38,069 nucleotides of DNA from a virus, in the IMG/VR virus record IMGVR_UViG_3300046782_000916, positions 1 through 38,069 of that record; one strand, 5' to 3'. Below the pieces are notes generated by a model. It was not told where the DNA came from. It made no database searches and saw only the letters and a program-made list of their open reading frames with translations. Each line of letters opens with the position of its first letter. Positions within the stretch are counted from its first letter, which is position 1. Shown in pieces: positions 1 through 7,768 of this stretch. Position numbers and translations under genes: made by a program.

Positions 1-127
1 GAGGATCTGTGGCCAACGAGGTCATCATCGCGAACGAGGGCAACTTCCTCGTCACCAACGTCATGGCGCGGCGGCTGGAGATGCTGCTGCACCAGCGGCC
101 CTTCATGCACCGGCTCTGCCGCTACAT
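1..127. repeat. Left copy of the 127-bp terminal overlap (circular genome)
   Basis: Bases 1-127 are identical to 37943-38069. The repeat starts at the ribosome binding site of the capsid gene and ends mid-gene, so it has no biological boundary. An exact 127-base overlap is what an assembler using a 127-mer leaves at the ends of a circular or circularly permuted genome. I read it as an assembly overlap and not as a true packaged terminal repeat. Confidence 0.93.
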
Positions 128-980
128 CGGCGACACGCGCAGCAGCGGGTCGAACCAGATCAAGCAGGGCCAGATCGACGACGACGACATCGGGACGAGC
201 GTGAACGAGAACAGCGCGATCTCCGGCAACACGGACATCACGAGCGGTTCGTACACCTCGACGCCGGGCCGCATCGCGATCAAGCGCGTGGTGTCCGACA
301 TCCTCCAGGGGATCGACGCGACGGGGCAGCTCAACGCCGTCGCGCTCGCCCAGTACAACTTCAACGGGGTGCAGCGCGGCTTCGACGCCCTCGTGGCGGC
401 GGCGACCCCGAGCCTCACGGGCACCGCCGGCACGTCGGGCGTCGCGATGTCGGTGGACGACTGGTTCACCGCTCAGCAGACGCTGGTCGAGCGCAACATC
501 GACGGCCCGCTGGCCGCGCTGCTCCACCCGCACCAGTGGACGAACCTGCAGACGGACCTGCGCGGCGAGGTCGGCCCGTGGCAGTTCGATCCGCAGGTCG
601 CCGCCGCGGTGCGCAACAGCACCGGCCAGAACTACAAGGGCATGCTCAACGACGTCCAGATCTGGACGAGCACCCAGGTCGCCGACGCCAACACGGGCGC
701 GGACCACGACGGCTCGATGTTCCAGATCCCCGACGAGTCGACCGCCAACGCCGCGACGGGCAAGTTCGACGGGGACGCCGCGATCTCGTACTCCGAGGGC
801 TCGCCCGAGCCGGTCACGCTGATCCCCGGCACCCGCGTCATGGCCCCGGGCGGCGTCGTGTACAGCACGCTCACCGCGGACGGCGACAAGGCCAACCAGG
901 CCGTCGTGACCAACTACTTCGCGGCGGCGCAGGTCGCCGACGCCAACAAGGGCATCAAGATCCGCACCGACCACGCCTGA
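9..980 (+). CDS. Major capsid protein (probable)
   Basis: A 323-aa protein with GTG start, preceded by GGAGGA that spans the circular junction. It follows directly after the scaffold-like gene (37089-37940) across the closure, which is the classical scaffold then capsid order. The N-terminal third is polar and helical; the rest has the mixed alpha/beta, Gly/Asp/Thr-rich look of capsid proteins, with a stretch near residues 270-290 rich in V, P and G. No catalytic motif is seen. I infer the assembled shell subunit, probably HK97 fold, from length, position and composition. A head decoration protein is less likely because the gene at 2105 fits that role better. Confidence 0.72.
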   Translation: MANEVIIANEGNFLVTNVMARRLEMLLHQRPFMHRLCRYIGDTRSSGSNQIKQGQIDDDDIGTSVNENSAISGNTDITSGSYTSTPGRIAIKRVVSDILQGIDATGQLNAVALAQYNFNGVQRGFDALVAAATPSLTGTAGTSGVAMSVDDWFTAQQTLVERNIDGPLAALLHPHQWTNLQTDLRGEVGPWQFDPQVAAAVRNSTGQNYKGMLNDVQIWTSTQVADANTGADHDGSMFQIPDESTANAATGKFDGDAAISYSEGSPEPVTLIPGTRVMAPGGVVYSTLTADGDKANQAVVTNYFAAAQVADANKGIKIRTDHA

Positions 981-1002
981 GCGCGGGTCCGAGAGAGGGA
1001 AC

Positions 1003-1812
1003 GTGTCCGGCTTCATCGTCGAGTCCCCGAACGCGCAACGCGCCACCGACGAGGGTGGGCGCGTTCGCGACGTGCCGCGCCCGAACTTCGTCTTCTACTA
1101 CCACCCGGCGGAGTGGCAGCTCGACGAGCGCGGCGAGCTCATTCCCTCGATCGGGCACTTCTCGCTCGCGCCGGGATCGGGCGCCGACCCGAACGGCGAC
1201 TTCAGCCAGCGACACGCCGAGATGACCAGCAAGGGGTTCGTGCGGATCCCTCACGACGTGCTCGGTGCCGCGCTGCCGGACTACGTGGCGAAGTACACGA
1301 ACCACCGCGGCAAGGCGGTCCACCGGACCGTGTTCCAGACGCCGTACAACGACGGCACCGGCACCACGCGGTGGCTCGACGACATCGAGTCGCGCCGGGC
1401 GTTCGTCGCCTTCCTGCGCCGCAAGGGGCTCATCGCGCGCCCGCGGCCCGAGGTGGTCGAGGGCAAGCTCCGCGAGGAGGAGCGCAAGCTCGGGCGCCTC
1501 GCCGACACCGAGCCCGCGAGCAACGCGCTCGCCCGAGACCGGTACGCGCAGAAGGTCGCGCGCGGCCAGCACGCGATCGAGACGCTGCAAGCCGAGCTCG
1601 CCGAGTCGATCGCGGTGTACGGACGCCCGGTGGCCCCGGCCCGCGGGGCCCTGCTCGCGCTCCTACAGGCTGATGAGACCGTGACGCCCGAGGCCGAGGC
1701 CGTCGTGCGCAAGGTGCGGACCCGGAAGCCGAAGCCCGAGGGGGCGCCCGCCCCGGCCGAGCCCGCTCCGACCGAGGGGGGTGGGTTCGAGCTCGGCGGG
1801 GACGACGAGTGA
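1003..1812 (+). CDS. Head-associated protein of unknown function
   Basis: A 269-aa protein with GTG start 22 bases after the capsid stop, behind GAGAGAGGGA. The N-terminal 130 residues are globular and aromatic-rich (an FVFYYHP segment near residue 29). Residues 150-205 are strongly charged and look helical or coiled-coil. The last 40 residues are a Lys/Pro/Glu/Ala tail ending in a Gly-Gly-Asp-Asp-Glu patch. I do not recognise the family. Position between capsid and connector genes suggests a virion or head-assembly role. The 3' end overlaps the next gene by 4 bp, so the two are translationally coupled. Confidence 0.6.
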   Translation: MSGFIVESPNAQRATDEGGRVRDVPRPNFVFYYHPAEWQLDERGELIPSIGHFSLAPGSGADPNGDFSQRHAEMTSKGFVRIPHDVLGAALPDYVAKYTNHRGKAVHRTVFQTPYNDGTGTTRWLDDIESRRAFVAFLRRKGLIARPRPEVVEGKLREEERKLGRLADTEPASNALARDRYAQKVARGQHAIETLQAELAESIAVYGRPVAPARGALLALLQADETVTPEAEAVVRKVRTRKPKPEGAPAPAEPAPTEGGGFELGGDDE

Positions 1813-2066
1813 GCGCCGGCCTCCCGATCGGCTCGCTCGTCGCGGTCGAGTCCTCAGCGACCCGAACCGCGGTGATCGCGTTCGCCCGCAAGCTGTACGC
1901 CGACCAGCTCCGGATCTGGCAGCGCAACAAGAGCGACAACGCGCGCAACAAGCCCGCCGCGCCCACGCTTGCGCAGTGCCTCGCCAAGAGCGTGCAGATC
2001 CGGACGAAGCGGGAGCGCGACTCCCGGTACTGGAACGACCTGGTCAGCGCGCACCCCGTGCACTGA
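1809..2066 (+). CDS. Small basic protein in the head module
   Basis: An 85-aa protein whose GTG start shares four bases with the stop of the preceding gene. It is strongly basic, with many Arg/Lys in its middle (residues 27-70), and lacks hydrophobic segments. No family is recognised. The coupling to the upstream head gene and the basic charge would suit a minor head protein or a DNA-contacting assembly factor, but that is inference. Codon third positions are G/C-rich as in the neighbours, which supports real coding. Confidence 0.6.
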   Translation: MSAGLPIGSLVAVESSATRTAVIAFARKLYADQLRIWQRNKSDNARNKPAAPTLAQCLAKSVQIRTKRERDSRYWNDLVSAHPVH

Positions 2067-2104
2067 TCCTCGCCCCCGGGGCCTGACCCCAGCAGGAGGA
2101 ACCG

Positions 2105-2872
2105 ATGGCCGCTGGCCGACACCTGAGCACCAACCCGAACACCCGGTTCACTCGCGACCTGTTCGTCAAGCAGGACACGGGCCGCCGGCACGGGGCGTTG
2201 ATCGCGCAGCGCGGGATCGCGCGCAACGAGTTCATCGAGGCCTTCTACGACTTCCAGCAGAAGGCTGGGTCGACCCCGATCCTGCCTTGGACGAGCACGA
2301 AGACGGGCACCGACGAGGCCGCCGACTTCGTGGCCAACACCGCCGACGGCGTCTACCGGTTCACCTGCGGAGGCACCTCCGAGGCGCAGACGATGCGGAT
2401 CGACTGGGGCGATCAGTTGCTCATCAACGTGAGCAAGGAGCCTCGGATGGAGTGCCGGATCAAGCCGGCACCGGCAGGCGCGAACTACGGCACCACCACG
2501 CGGCTCCTGGTCGGGTTCGCGAGCGCGTACAACTCGACGCTCGACAACGTGGTCACGAACGCCTGGTTCCGGCTGGGCGACCACGCCGACCTGAACATCT
2601 ACTGCGAGGCCGACGACGGCACGACCGACACCGACGACTCGGACACGGGCGCGGATTGGGTGGCCGCCACCTACTCGACGCTCGAGGTCGACATCGACAG
2701 CGCGCTGGTGGCGCACTTCTCGGTGGACGGGGTCGAGGTCAAGACGGCCAGCCTCGCCGCGCTGGCGGCCAACACGGTCGTGCAGCCGATGATCGCCTTC
2801 CAGCGTGCCAGCGGCACCGTGCTCGACGTCGCCAACATCGACTACGTCCACCTCTCGTGGAAGCGGAGCTGA
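2105..2872 (+). CDS. Jelly-roll-like head protein, possible capsid decoration protein
   Basis: A 255-aa protein with ATG start behind a strong AGGAGG site. After about 60 polar residues it consists of alternating short beta strands separated by Gly/Asn/Asp turns, including an Asp-rich loop near residues 175-190 and a final strand VHLSWKRS. This pattern resembles concanavalin-like jelly-roll domains seen in many environmental phage structural proteins. Placement right after the capsid block favours a capsid-stabilising or decoration protein. No lectin site can be assigned by eye, so a second shell protein or neck protein remains possible. Confidence 0.5.
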   Translation: MAAGRHLSTNPNTRFTRDLFVKQDTGRRHGALIAQRGIARNEFIEAFYDFQQKAGSTPILPWTSTKTGTDEAADFVANTADGVYRFTCGGTSEAQTMRIDWGDQLLINVSKEPRMECRIKPAPAGANYGTTTRLLVGFASAYNSTLDNVVTNAWFRLGDHADLNIYCEADDGTTDTDDSDTGADWVAATYSTLEVDIDSALVAHFSVDGVEVKTASLAALAANTVVQPMIAFQRASGTVLDVANIDYVHLSWKRS

Positions 2873-2874
2873 CC

Positions 2875-3294
2875 ATGAAGACCATCGTCCTGCCCTCCCG
2901 GGGCCAGCCCTCCGCGGCTGAGGTCGCCGGGTTCCACGAAGCCCGCGACCGCGAGCTCGCGCGGACCCGCGAGAACGTGACCAACGCCGTCGGGATGCTG
3001 GGGCTCCCCAAGCTCTACGTCCAGGCGCTCCAGGTCGGCGTGCCGGTGCTCGTCGACACCGCCTCGGTGCTCGACCGCGCGCTGCACCCGGAGGCGCCGG
3101 GCGGTCCCGGGCTGACGCGGGGCGAGCTCTCGCAGCTCGCGCGAGGCGCGGGGCACGAGTTGGAGCGGCGCATCAACGAAGGGCTCGCCCACCTCGTCAC
3201 CGCGGACCCGGGCCCCTCGGTCGGCCCCGACGAGACGCCCGCCCCGCCCGCCCCGGTCACGCCGGCCCCGGCCCCGACCACGCCGGCCGCCTGA
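2875..3294 (+). CDS. Small head-module protein with Pro/Ala tail
   Basis: A 139-aa protein with ATG start two bases after the previous stop. Residues 1-105 look helical (two segments rich in Leu/Arg/Glu), then a Pro/Ala/Thr-rich tail follows from about residue 110. Low-complexity tails of this sort are common on phage head accessory proteins of high-GC phages. No domain is recognised. The start is the in-frame ATG after the neighbouring stop; longer in-frame extensions upstream run through the preceding gene in another frame and are shadows. Confidence 0.6.
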   Translation: MKTIVLPSRGQPSAAEVAGFHEARDRELARTRENVTNAVGMLGLPKLYVQALQVGVPVLVDTASVLDRALHPEAPGGPGLTRGELSQLARGAGHELERRINEGLAHLVTADPGPSVGPDETPAPPAPVTPAPAPTTPAA

Positions 3295-3297
3295 TCC

Positions 3298-4080
3298 GTG
3301 TGGCCTGCCCCGCGATGGCTGCTTCCCCGGTTCGTCCAGCTCGGACGGGCGGAGACGCTCGACTGCCCGCTGTACGACAGCAGGGGGCAGCCCGTCGCGG
3401 TCACGGCCGGCACGTTCTCGCTCCTCGACCCCGAGGGCGTGGCGGTGGTCGACGCGGCGGCTGTGACCGTCACGGCTGGCGTGGCCTCGTACCCGCTCCT
3501 GTCCACGTTCGCCGACGACTACACCCTGCCGCAGACGCCGTGGCGCGAGCGGTGGGTCCTCGACGGCAAGACCTACGAGCGGGAGGTCCACGTCTGTCGG
3601 GTCGCGCCGGTCGCGCACCTGACGACGGAGGAGCTGTTCCGGATGCACCCGCAGTGGCGGAAGCAGCTCCAGTCCGCGCGCACCTCGACCACCTACGGGG
3701 AGCCGGTCGAGGACGCCTGGAACGAGATGATCCGCCGGTTGCTGGGCGACAACCTGCTGCCCCAGCGCACCCTCAACTGGTGGACCCTCGCGACGGTCCA
3801 CAAGTACTGGGCGGCGTCGCTGGTGGCGCGTGACTTCTGCGCCGACAACCCCAACGACAACCGATGGGCCGCGTTCGCCGACGCCTACTGGAAGCGGAGC
3901 CAGGAGGAGTACGAATCCTACACGAAGATCCAGGCGGACGCCGACGAGGATGGGATCGCCGAGAACCCGGGCCAGCTCGAATCGGTCGAGCCGCAGCTCT
4001 ACCTCACGAACGTCCCCGCGACGTGGTACCCGCCGGGCTGGTCGGGCGGGATCGGGGGCGGCGGTGGGTGGTGGCGGTGA
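3298..4080 (+). CDS. Head-tail connector-like protein
   Basis: A 260-aa protein with GTG start three bases after the preceding stop. The N-terminal 100 residues look like a beta sandwich (repeated V/T strands, then a WRERW segment). The C-terminal half is helical and rich in Trp and Tyr, like gp6/gp15-type adaptors. A Gly/Trp tail of about 15 residues ends the protein. The gene lies between head and tail modules, where the DNA-packaging adaptor is expected. The assignment rests on position and on the helix-rich C-terminus; no diagnostic motif is seen. Confidence 0.5.
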   Translation: MWPAPRWLLPRFVQLGRAETLDCPLYDSRGQPVAVTAGTFSLLDPEGVAVVDAAAVTVTAGVASYPLLSTFADDYTLPQTPWRERWVLDGKTYEREVHVCRVAPVAHLTTEELFRMHPQWRKQLQSARTSTTYGEPVEDAWNEMIRRLLGDNLLPQRTLNWWTLATVHKYWAASLVARDFCADNPNDNRWAAFADAYWKRSQEEYESYTKIQADADEDGIAENPGQLESVEPQLYLTNVPATWYPPGWSGGIGGGGGWWR

Positions 4081-4517
4081 GCACGCCTCGCACCCAGCAC
4101 GACCAACTCCAGCGGATCCGCCAGCAGATCGAGACGGACACCGAGCTGCGCGCGATGGAGACGCTGTTCAGCCTCGGACAGCCGGGTAGCCTGCTCCACC
4201 GCCGGTTCCGGTTCGAGCTGCCGACGAGCAGCTACGGCGCCCCGGGCCAGTCGCCCAATGCGGATCTGCAGCTCGACGTGATCGACGACCTCGTGATCCT
4301 CGTCGCACACGACGTCGACCCGCACCAGGAGGACGCCTCGTGGCGCCTCGCCTCTGACGACGTCGCCAAGCTGCTGATCGGCCTGATGGCGTCGGATCTC
4401 GGCCAGGAGATGCGGATCGCGGGCGGTGGGTCGGCCCCCTCGATCCGCGGCCAGACGATCGAGCAGCGGATCCGGCTGCAGTACCGGTACTACCTCACGC
4501 TCCCGGAGCCGACATGA
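4077..4517 (+). CDS. Tail terminator or head-tail joining protein (probable)
   Basis: A 146-aa protein. The GTG at 4077 overlaps the preceding stop by four bases; in-frame GTGs at 4071 and 4068 are alternatives. The sequence has an N-terminal helix, then strands with the phrase LQLDVIDDLVILVAHDVD, a helical region, and a C-terminal strand ending YRYYLTLPEP. A small alpha/beta protein directly before the major tail protein is the usual place of the tail terminator (neck) protein. Family membership cannot be confirmed by eye. Confidence 0.5.
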   Translation: MSTPRTQHDQLQRIRQQIETDTELRAMETLFSLGQPGSLLHRRFRFELPTSSYGAPGQSPNADLQLDVIDDLVILVAHDVDPHQEDASWRLASDDVAKLLIGLMASDLGQEMRIAGGGSAPSIRGQTIEQRIRLQYRYYLTLPEPT

Positions 4518-5086
4518 GCGCTGAATCCTGGGGATTGTTCGCCAACAATGGGTACCTGAACGCCTACGACGGATCCGGCGCCTCGCTCACGCGGCTGAAG
4601 TACATCGTCGGCGACGTCAAGATCAGCGGCCTGATGCGGATCTGCAACACGCCGGTGGACGCGCACATTCGCGGCGGGTTCTTCGGCACCGGCTACGGGG
4701 AGCCGACGATCCCGACGATCACGCTGTCCGAGCGGCTGATGCAGCTCGCGGCCGCCGCCTCGCCCGGCACGGTGGGGGAGTTCCTCAGCGGCACGGGCGC
4801 GTACGCCGCGAACTATTCGACGTTCGGGTCGGGGTTCCCCTACGCGGTCCACCTCGAGCTCGTGGCGAAGGGCTCGGCGCTCGGCAAGCCCGACAACACG
4901 CTGAAGCTCTGGCACGTCCAGTTCCCGAGCTGGGATCTGGCGCAGGGCGACCCGTGGACGCGGTCGTGGACCGGTCGCGTGCTGGGCGTGCCGGGGTTCT
5001 GGGCGTCGTCGGTCGGCGGGGCGGGCACGGTCGCCAGCATCGACGGCGCGATCTACAGCCGGAGGATCGACCAGGATGGGAACTGA
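4514..5086 (+). CDS. Major tail (tube) protein (probable)
   Basis: A 190-aa protein whose ATG overlaps the previous stop (ATGA). It is made of short strands and Gly/Ser/Thr turns without long helices or hydrophobic segments, the usual look of a tail-tube subunit. It lies immediately upstream of the frameshifted tail-chaperone pair and the tape measure, the conserved order in long-tailed phages. Length is typical for siphovirus tube proteins. The assignment is by synteny and composition. Confidence 0.6.
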   Translation: MSAESWGLFANNGYLNAYDGSGASLTRLKYIVGDVKISGLMRICNTPVDAHIRGGFFGTGYGEPTIPTITLSERLMQLAAAASPGTVGEFLSGTGAYAANYSTFGSGFPYAVHLELVAKGSALGKPDNTLKLWHVQFPSWDLAQGDPWTRSWTGRVLGVPGFWASSVGGAGTVASIDGAIYSRRIDQDGN

Positions 5087-5564
5087 CCCGACACAGACGG
5101 CCTGGACGCTGGGCCCGTACACGACGACGCTCCGCCGCCCCGAGAAGTTCAGCGACCGCTGGGGGATCCAGCTCGCGCGCGAGGACGCGATCGGGCGGAC
5201 CGACCTGCTCGTGTTCGTGCTCGCCGCCGCGATCGGGCTGTGCGACGAAAAGGTCGCCGAGTACGTCGACGAGAAGCACCGCCTCGCGCGCCGGCTCGGC
5301 CTCGCGCACTGGGGCGCCTGCATCGTCGACTACCTGACGAGCATCGACCCGCCGGCGACGCGCGCGCAGATCCTCGCCGCGGGACAGGCTGCCTTCCAGC
5401 TCTGCCTCGACGCCACGGTCACCCAGACCGCGATCCAGGAGGCGACGGATTTTTCGAGTCCCCAGCCGGCCGCTTCGACCTCGAGCAGCTCGACGTCGAG
5501 CGCGACTGGGGACAGCAGCCTGGCTGGTTGGGCACCCTCGACCCCGCCGACGCCGCCCGGCTGA
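5076..5564 (+). CDS. Tail assembly chaperone, unshifted (gpG-like) product
   Basis: A 162-aa product with ATG start, overlapping the tail-tube gene by 11 bp. Residues 1-125 are a compact helical domain (e.g. LLVFVLAAAIGLC, residues 44-56). From residue 127 the zero frame becomes a Ser/Thr/Pro/Ala low-complexity tail, as expected where another frame carries the conserved sequence. The slippery T-run at 5450-5454 lies at that boundary. The family keeps tape-measure protein soluble and recruits tail-tube subunits during assembly. Position directly before a tape measure agrees. Confidence 0.7.
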   Translation: MGTDPTQTAWTLGPYTTTLRRPEKFSDRWGIQLAREDAIGRTDLLVFVLAAAIGLCDEKVAEYVDEKHRLARRLGLAHWGACIVDYLTSIDPPATRAQILAAGQAAFQLCLDATVTQTAIQEATDFSSPQPAASTSSSSTSSATGDSSLAGWAPSTPPTPPG

Positions 5565-5620
5565 TCGCGCGGCACCGCAGGAGGCAGCGTGAGCAGCACG
5601 ATCGCCACCGTAAGCCTTGA
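5076..5620 (+). CDS. Tail assembly chaperone, -1 frameshift (gpGT-like) product
   Basis: At 5448-5456 the zero-frame codons are GAT TTT TCG. The Phe tRNA can slip from 5451-5453 to 5450-5452 and re-pair perfectly. Reading then continues in the -1 frame from 5453 to a stop at 5618-5620. The fused protein is about 181 aa. Its extra 55 residues start FESPAGRFDLEQLD and contain Trp, Asp, Leu and a basic Arg-rich end, unlike the Ser/Thr junk of the zero frame. Programmed -1 shifting at this gene is conserved across long-tailed phages. The slip is P-site only and not a full X XXY YYZ heptamer, so efficiency may be low. Confidence 0.68.
5448..5456 (+). promoter_or_regulatory. Slippery site for -1 ribosomal frameshift
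   Basis: Sequence GATTTTTCG, with a run of five T at 5450-5454. Phe tRNA on TTT can shift back one base without losing pairing. It is exactly where the zero frame turns low-complexity and the -1 frame turns protein-like. Confidence 0.62.
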
Positions 5621-5972
5621 CCTGCGACCGCTGGTGGCCCGCTGGGGCGAGGCCGCACGACAGGCGGCGATCGACCAGCTCCAGTTCGACGCCCTGAAGA
5701 TCGTCGCCGACGCCAAGCGCCCCGGGCAGTGGCCGGTGGACACGGGACGGAGTCGCGGCCTGCTGTTCGCGACGGAGCCGTTCGTCAACGGGGACCGCGT
5801 CACGATCAAGATCCTGGACGCCGCGCCGTACGCCTCGTACATCCACCAGCGCGGCTCGGCGACGCTCGTCTGGGACGCCCTGATCCTGCAGCCGCTCCAG
5901 GCGCTCTCGGGCCGGCGGTTCGTGCAGGCGATCGCCGCGCGGATCCGACAGATCCAGCAGCGTGCCGCGTGA
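5589..5972 (+). CDS. HK97 gp10-like minor tail/neck protein
   Basis: A 127-aa protein with GTG start behind GGAGGCAGC. The phrase WPVDTGRSRGLL (residues 48-59) followed by APYASYIHQRG (residues 79-89) matches the pattern DTG-x-L ... PYA-x-x-x-x-x-G typical of HK97 gp10-like proteins, which help join tail to head. In most siphoviruses this gene sits before the tail-tube gene; here it lies between the chaperone and the tape measure. Its first 32 bases overlap the end of the frameshifted chaperone, so frameshifting and its initiation may compete. Confidence 0.6.
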   Translation: MSSTIATVSLDLRPLVARWGEAARQAAIDQLQFDALKIVADAKRPGQWPVDTGRSRGLLFATEPFVNGDRVTIKILDAAPYASYIHQRGSATLVWDALILQPLQALSGRRFVQAIAARIRQIQQRAA

Positions 5973-7768
5973 GCGGCGAGGACGCGACCGCAACCGTCGG
6001 CGTCAACGTCCAGCCGTTCGTCACCGGGATCCAGCAACTCGTCCCGTCGGCGCAGGATGCTGCGACCAAGTCCGCCAAGGTGATGAGCGACACCTACTCG
6101 GCGGAGTTCAGCAAGATCAGCACGATCGGCGCTGCGGCGGCCCGGCAGGTGGGCGGCGAGTTCGGGCGGCTGGGCAGCGACATCAACCGGATCATCAAGC
6201 CGTTGACGATGATCGCCCCGGAGCTGGGCGCGATCGGCGCGGCGGCGGTGGTCGTGGGTGGCACCGCGCTGGCGATCAGGGGCATGGCGGACGCGGCCGT
6301 CAGCGCCGATGCCGAACTGACGAAGCTCGGCATCCACTTCGACCCCGAGGCGACTGCGAACATCGCCGCCTACACGAAGGCGCAGAAAGAGCTCCAGATC
6401 GTCTGGGACGAGACGAAGGTGTCGAGCGGATCGGGCATCGCGCTCGCGATGGCGACCATCGACACCGCGTTCGCCACCGACATCGGCACGATCGAGCGCT
6501 GGCTCGGGGACGCGGTCAAGGTCACCGACCAGATCAAGGCGATGGAGACCGCGATCCCGCGCGCGGCGGGCTTGATGGCAAGCCCGCTGTCCAACGCGGT
6601 CGCCCCCGGCACCGGGGGCACGGCCCCAGTGGACATGATGACGACGTCCACCATGACGGCGGCCGAGGCGCAGAGCGAGTACGTCCAGTCGCTCCAGGAT
6701 CAGGTCAAGCTGGAACCGACGCTGGCGAAGGAGATCAACGACCGGATCGCGGCGATCAAGAAGACGAATCAGGAGCAGAAGATCGCGGATCAGATCGACT
6801 TCGCCCACCAGCAGCAGGCCGCGGCGGCCACCAAGCAGCTCACCCAGACCTACAACCAGCTTCACGACGCGATCCTGGGGCCGCGCGAGCAGATCCAGGC
6901 CGAGTACCAGCAGACGATCGACAAGATCGAGCAGTGGAAGGCCGACGGCGCGGATCTGGTGCTGGTCCACAAAGCCGAGGCCGCCGCGCTCGACCTCGAG
7001 CTGCGCAAGCTGCACGACTACGACTTCGCCCAGGAGCAGATGTTCCACCACGCCGATCGCGCGTGGGACGACTACTATGCGAAGCTCGACGCCGGCCTCG
7101 CCGATCTGAAGGTCGCCGTCGCGGACGCGGACCGAGCGATCACCAAGGCGCAGATCGCGATGTACGCGCGAGCGACTGAAGCCTCGGCCGCCTCCACCGC
7201 CCAGATCCTCGGCAACATCGCGTCGGTCGAGAGCACCGAGGTGCAGTCGCTCCAGAACCGGATCAACATGGGCGACGAGCTCACCGCCGCGCAGGTCCGG
7301 CAGGGCAACGAGGCGATCCGGACGCAGCGCGACCTCTCGATCCTCCAGGCCGGGATCTCGTCGTCGCTCGCGGGGCTGTCGACCTACACGGCGCTGACGA
7401 GCGAGTTCGTACCGCCGCCGATCGCCGCCGGGATCGCGGGGGGCGTGGCGATCTCGAGCTTCGCCGCAGCCGTCGCGGGGATCGAGGCGGGCCGGCCCGC
7501 GTTCTTCAAGTACCAGGGGTTCGGCGCCGATCAGGCCGCCCCAGCCTCGGGGGAGCAGATCGTCTCGGCGAAGGGCGGATCCGTCGACACGAGCCATGGG
7601 TCGGACTCGGGCGTCGGCCGCGCGGGCCAGGGACCCCAGGCACCGGGCGGCAAGGGCAACGTGGACCGCACCCGGGGCGGCGGTCAGATCGACTTCAGCC
7701 CGGAAGCCAGCCGCCTCCTCCGCTGGAAGCACCGCGCGGGCAAGCGCGATCCGAGGGGGCGCCGGTGA
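5969..7768 (+). CDS. Tape measure protein
   Basis: A 599-aa protein with GTG start overlapping the previous stop. Long amphipathic helices are broken by two hydrophobic segments, one at about residues 77-105 (LGAIGAAAVVVGGTALAI) and one near residues 485-510 (IAAGIAGGVAISSFAAAVAGI). Gln/Ala/Lys-rich coiled coil lies between them, and the tail is basic Gly/Arg. This is the classical tape-measure layout, and the gene follows the frameshifted chaperone. At roughly 1.5 angstrom per residue the tail would be near 90 nm. It is short for the family, and no lytic domain is visible. Confidence 0.82.
   Translation: MSGEDATATVGVNVQPFVTGIQQLVPSAQDAATKSAKVMSDTYSAEFSKISTIGAAAARQVGGEFGRLGSDINRIIKPLTMIAPELGAIGAAAVVVGGTALAIRGMADAAVSADAELTKLGIHFDPEATANIAAYTKAQKELQIVWDETKVSSGSGIALAMATIDTAFATDIGTIERWLGDAVKVTDQIKAMETAIPRAAGLMASPLSNAVAPGTGGTAPVDMMTTSTMTAAEAQSEYVQSLQDQVKLEPTLAKEINDRIAAIKKTNQEQKIADQIDFAHQQQAAAATKQLTQTYNQLHDAILGPREQIQAEYQQTIDKIEQWKADGADLVLVHKAEAAALDLELRKLHDYDFAQEQMFHHADRAWDDYYAKLDAGLADLKVAVADADRAITKAQIAMYARATEASAASTAQILGNIASVESTEVQSLQNRINMGDELTAAQVRQGNEAIRTQRDLSILQAGISSSLAGLSTYTALTSEFVPPPIAAGIAGGVAISSFAAAVAGIEAGRPAFFKYQGFGADQAAPASGEQIVSAKGGSVDTSHGSDSGVGRAGQGPQAPGGKGNVDRTRGGGQIDFSPEASRLLRWKHRAGKRDPRGRR

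Noticed and set aside
1-127. True direct terminal repeat of a packaged linear genome
   Set aside because: The borders fall at arbitrary points in the scaffold-capsid junction and the length equals a common assembler k-mer; nothing suggests a biological end.
1969-3294. 441-codon plus ORF spanning two genes
   Set aside because: Only the part from ATG 2875 is real; upstream it overlaps the jelly-roll-like gene in another frame with Arg/Gly-rich nonsense.
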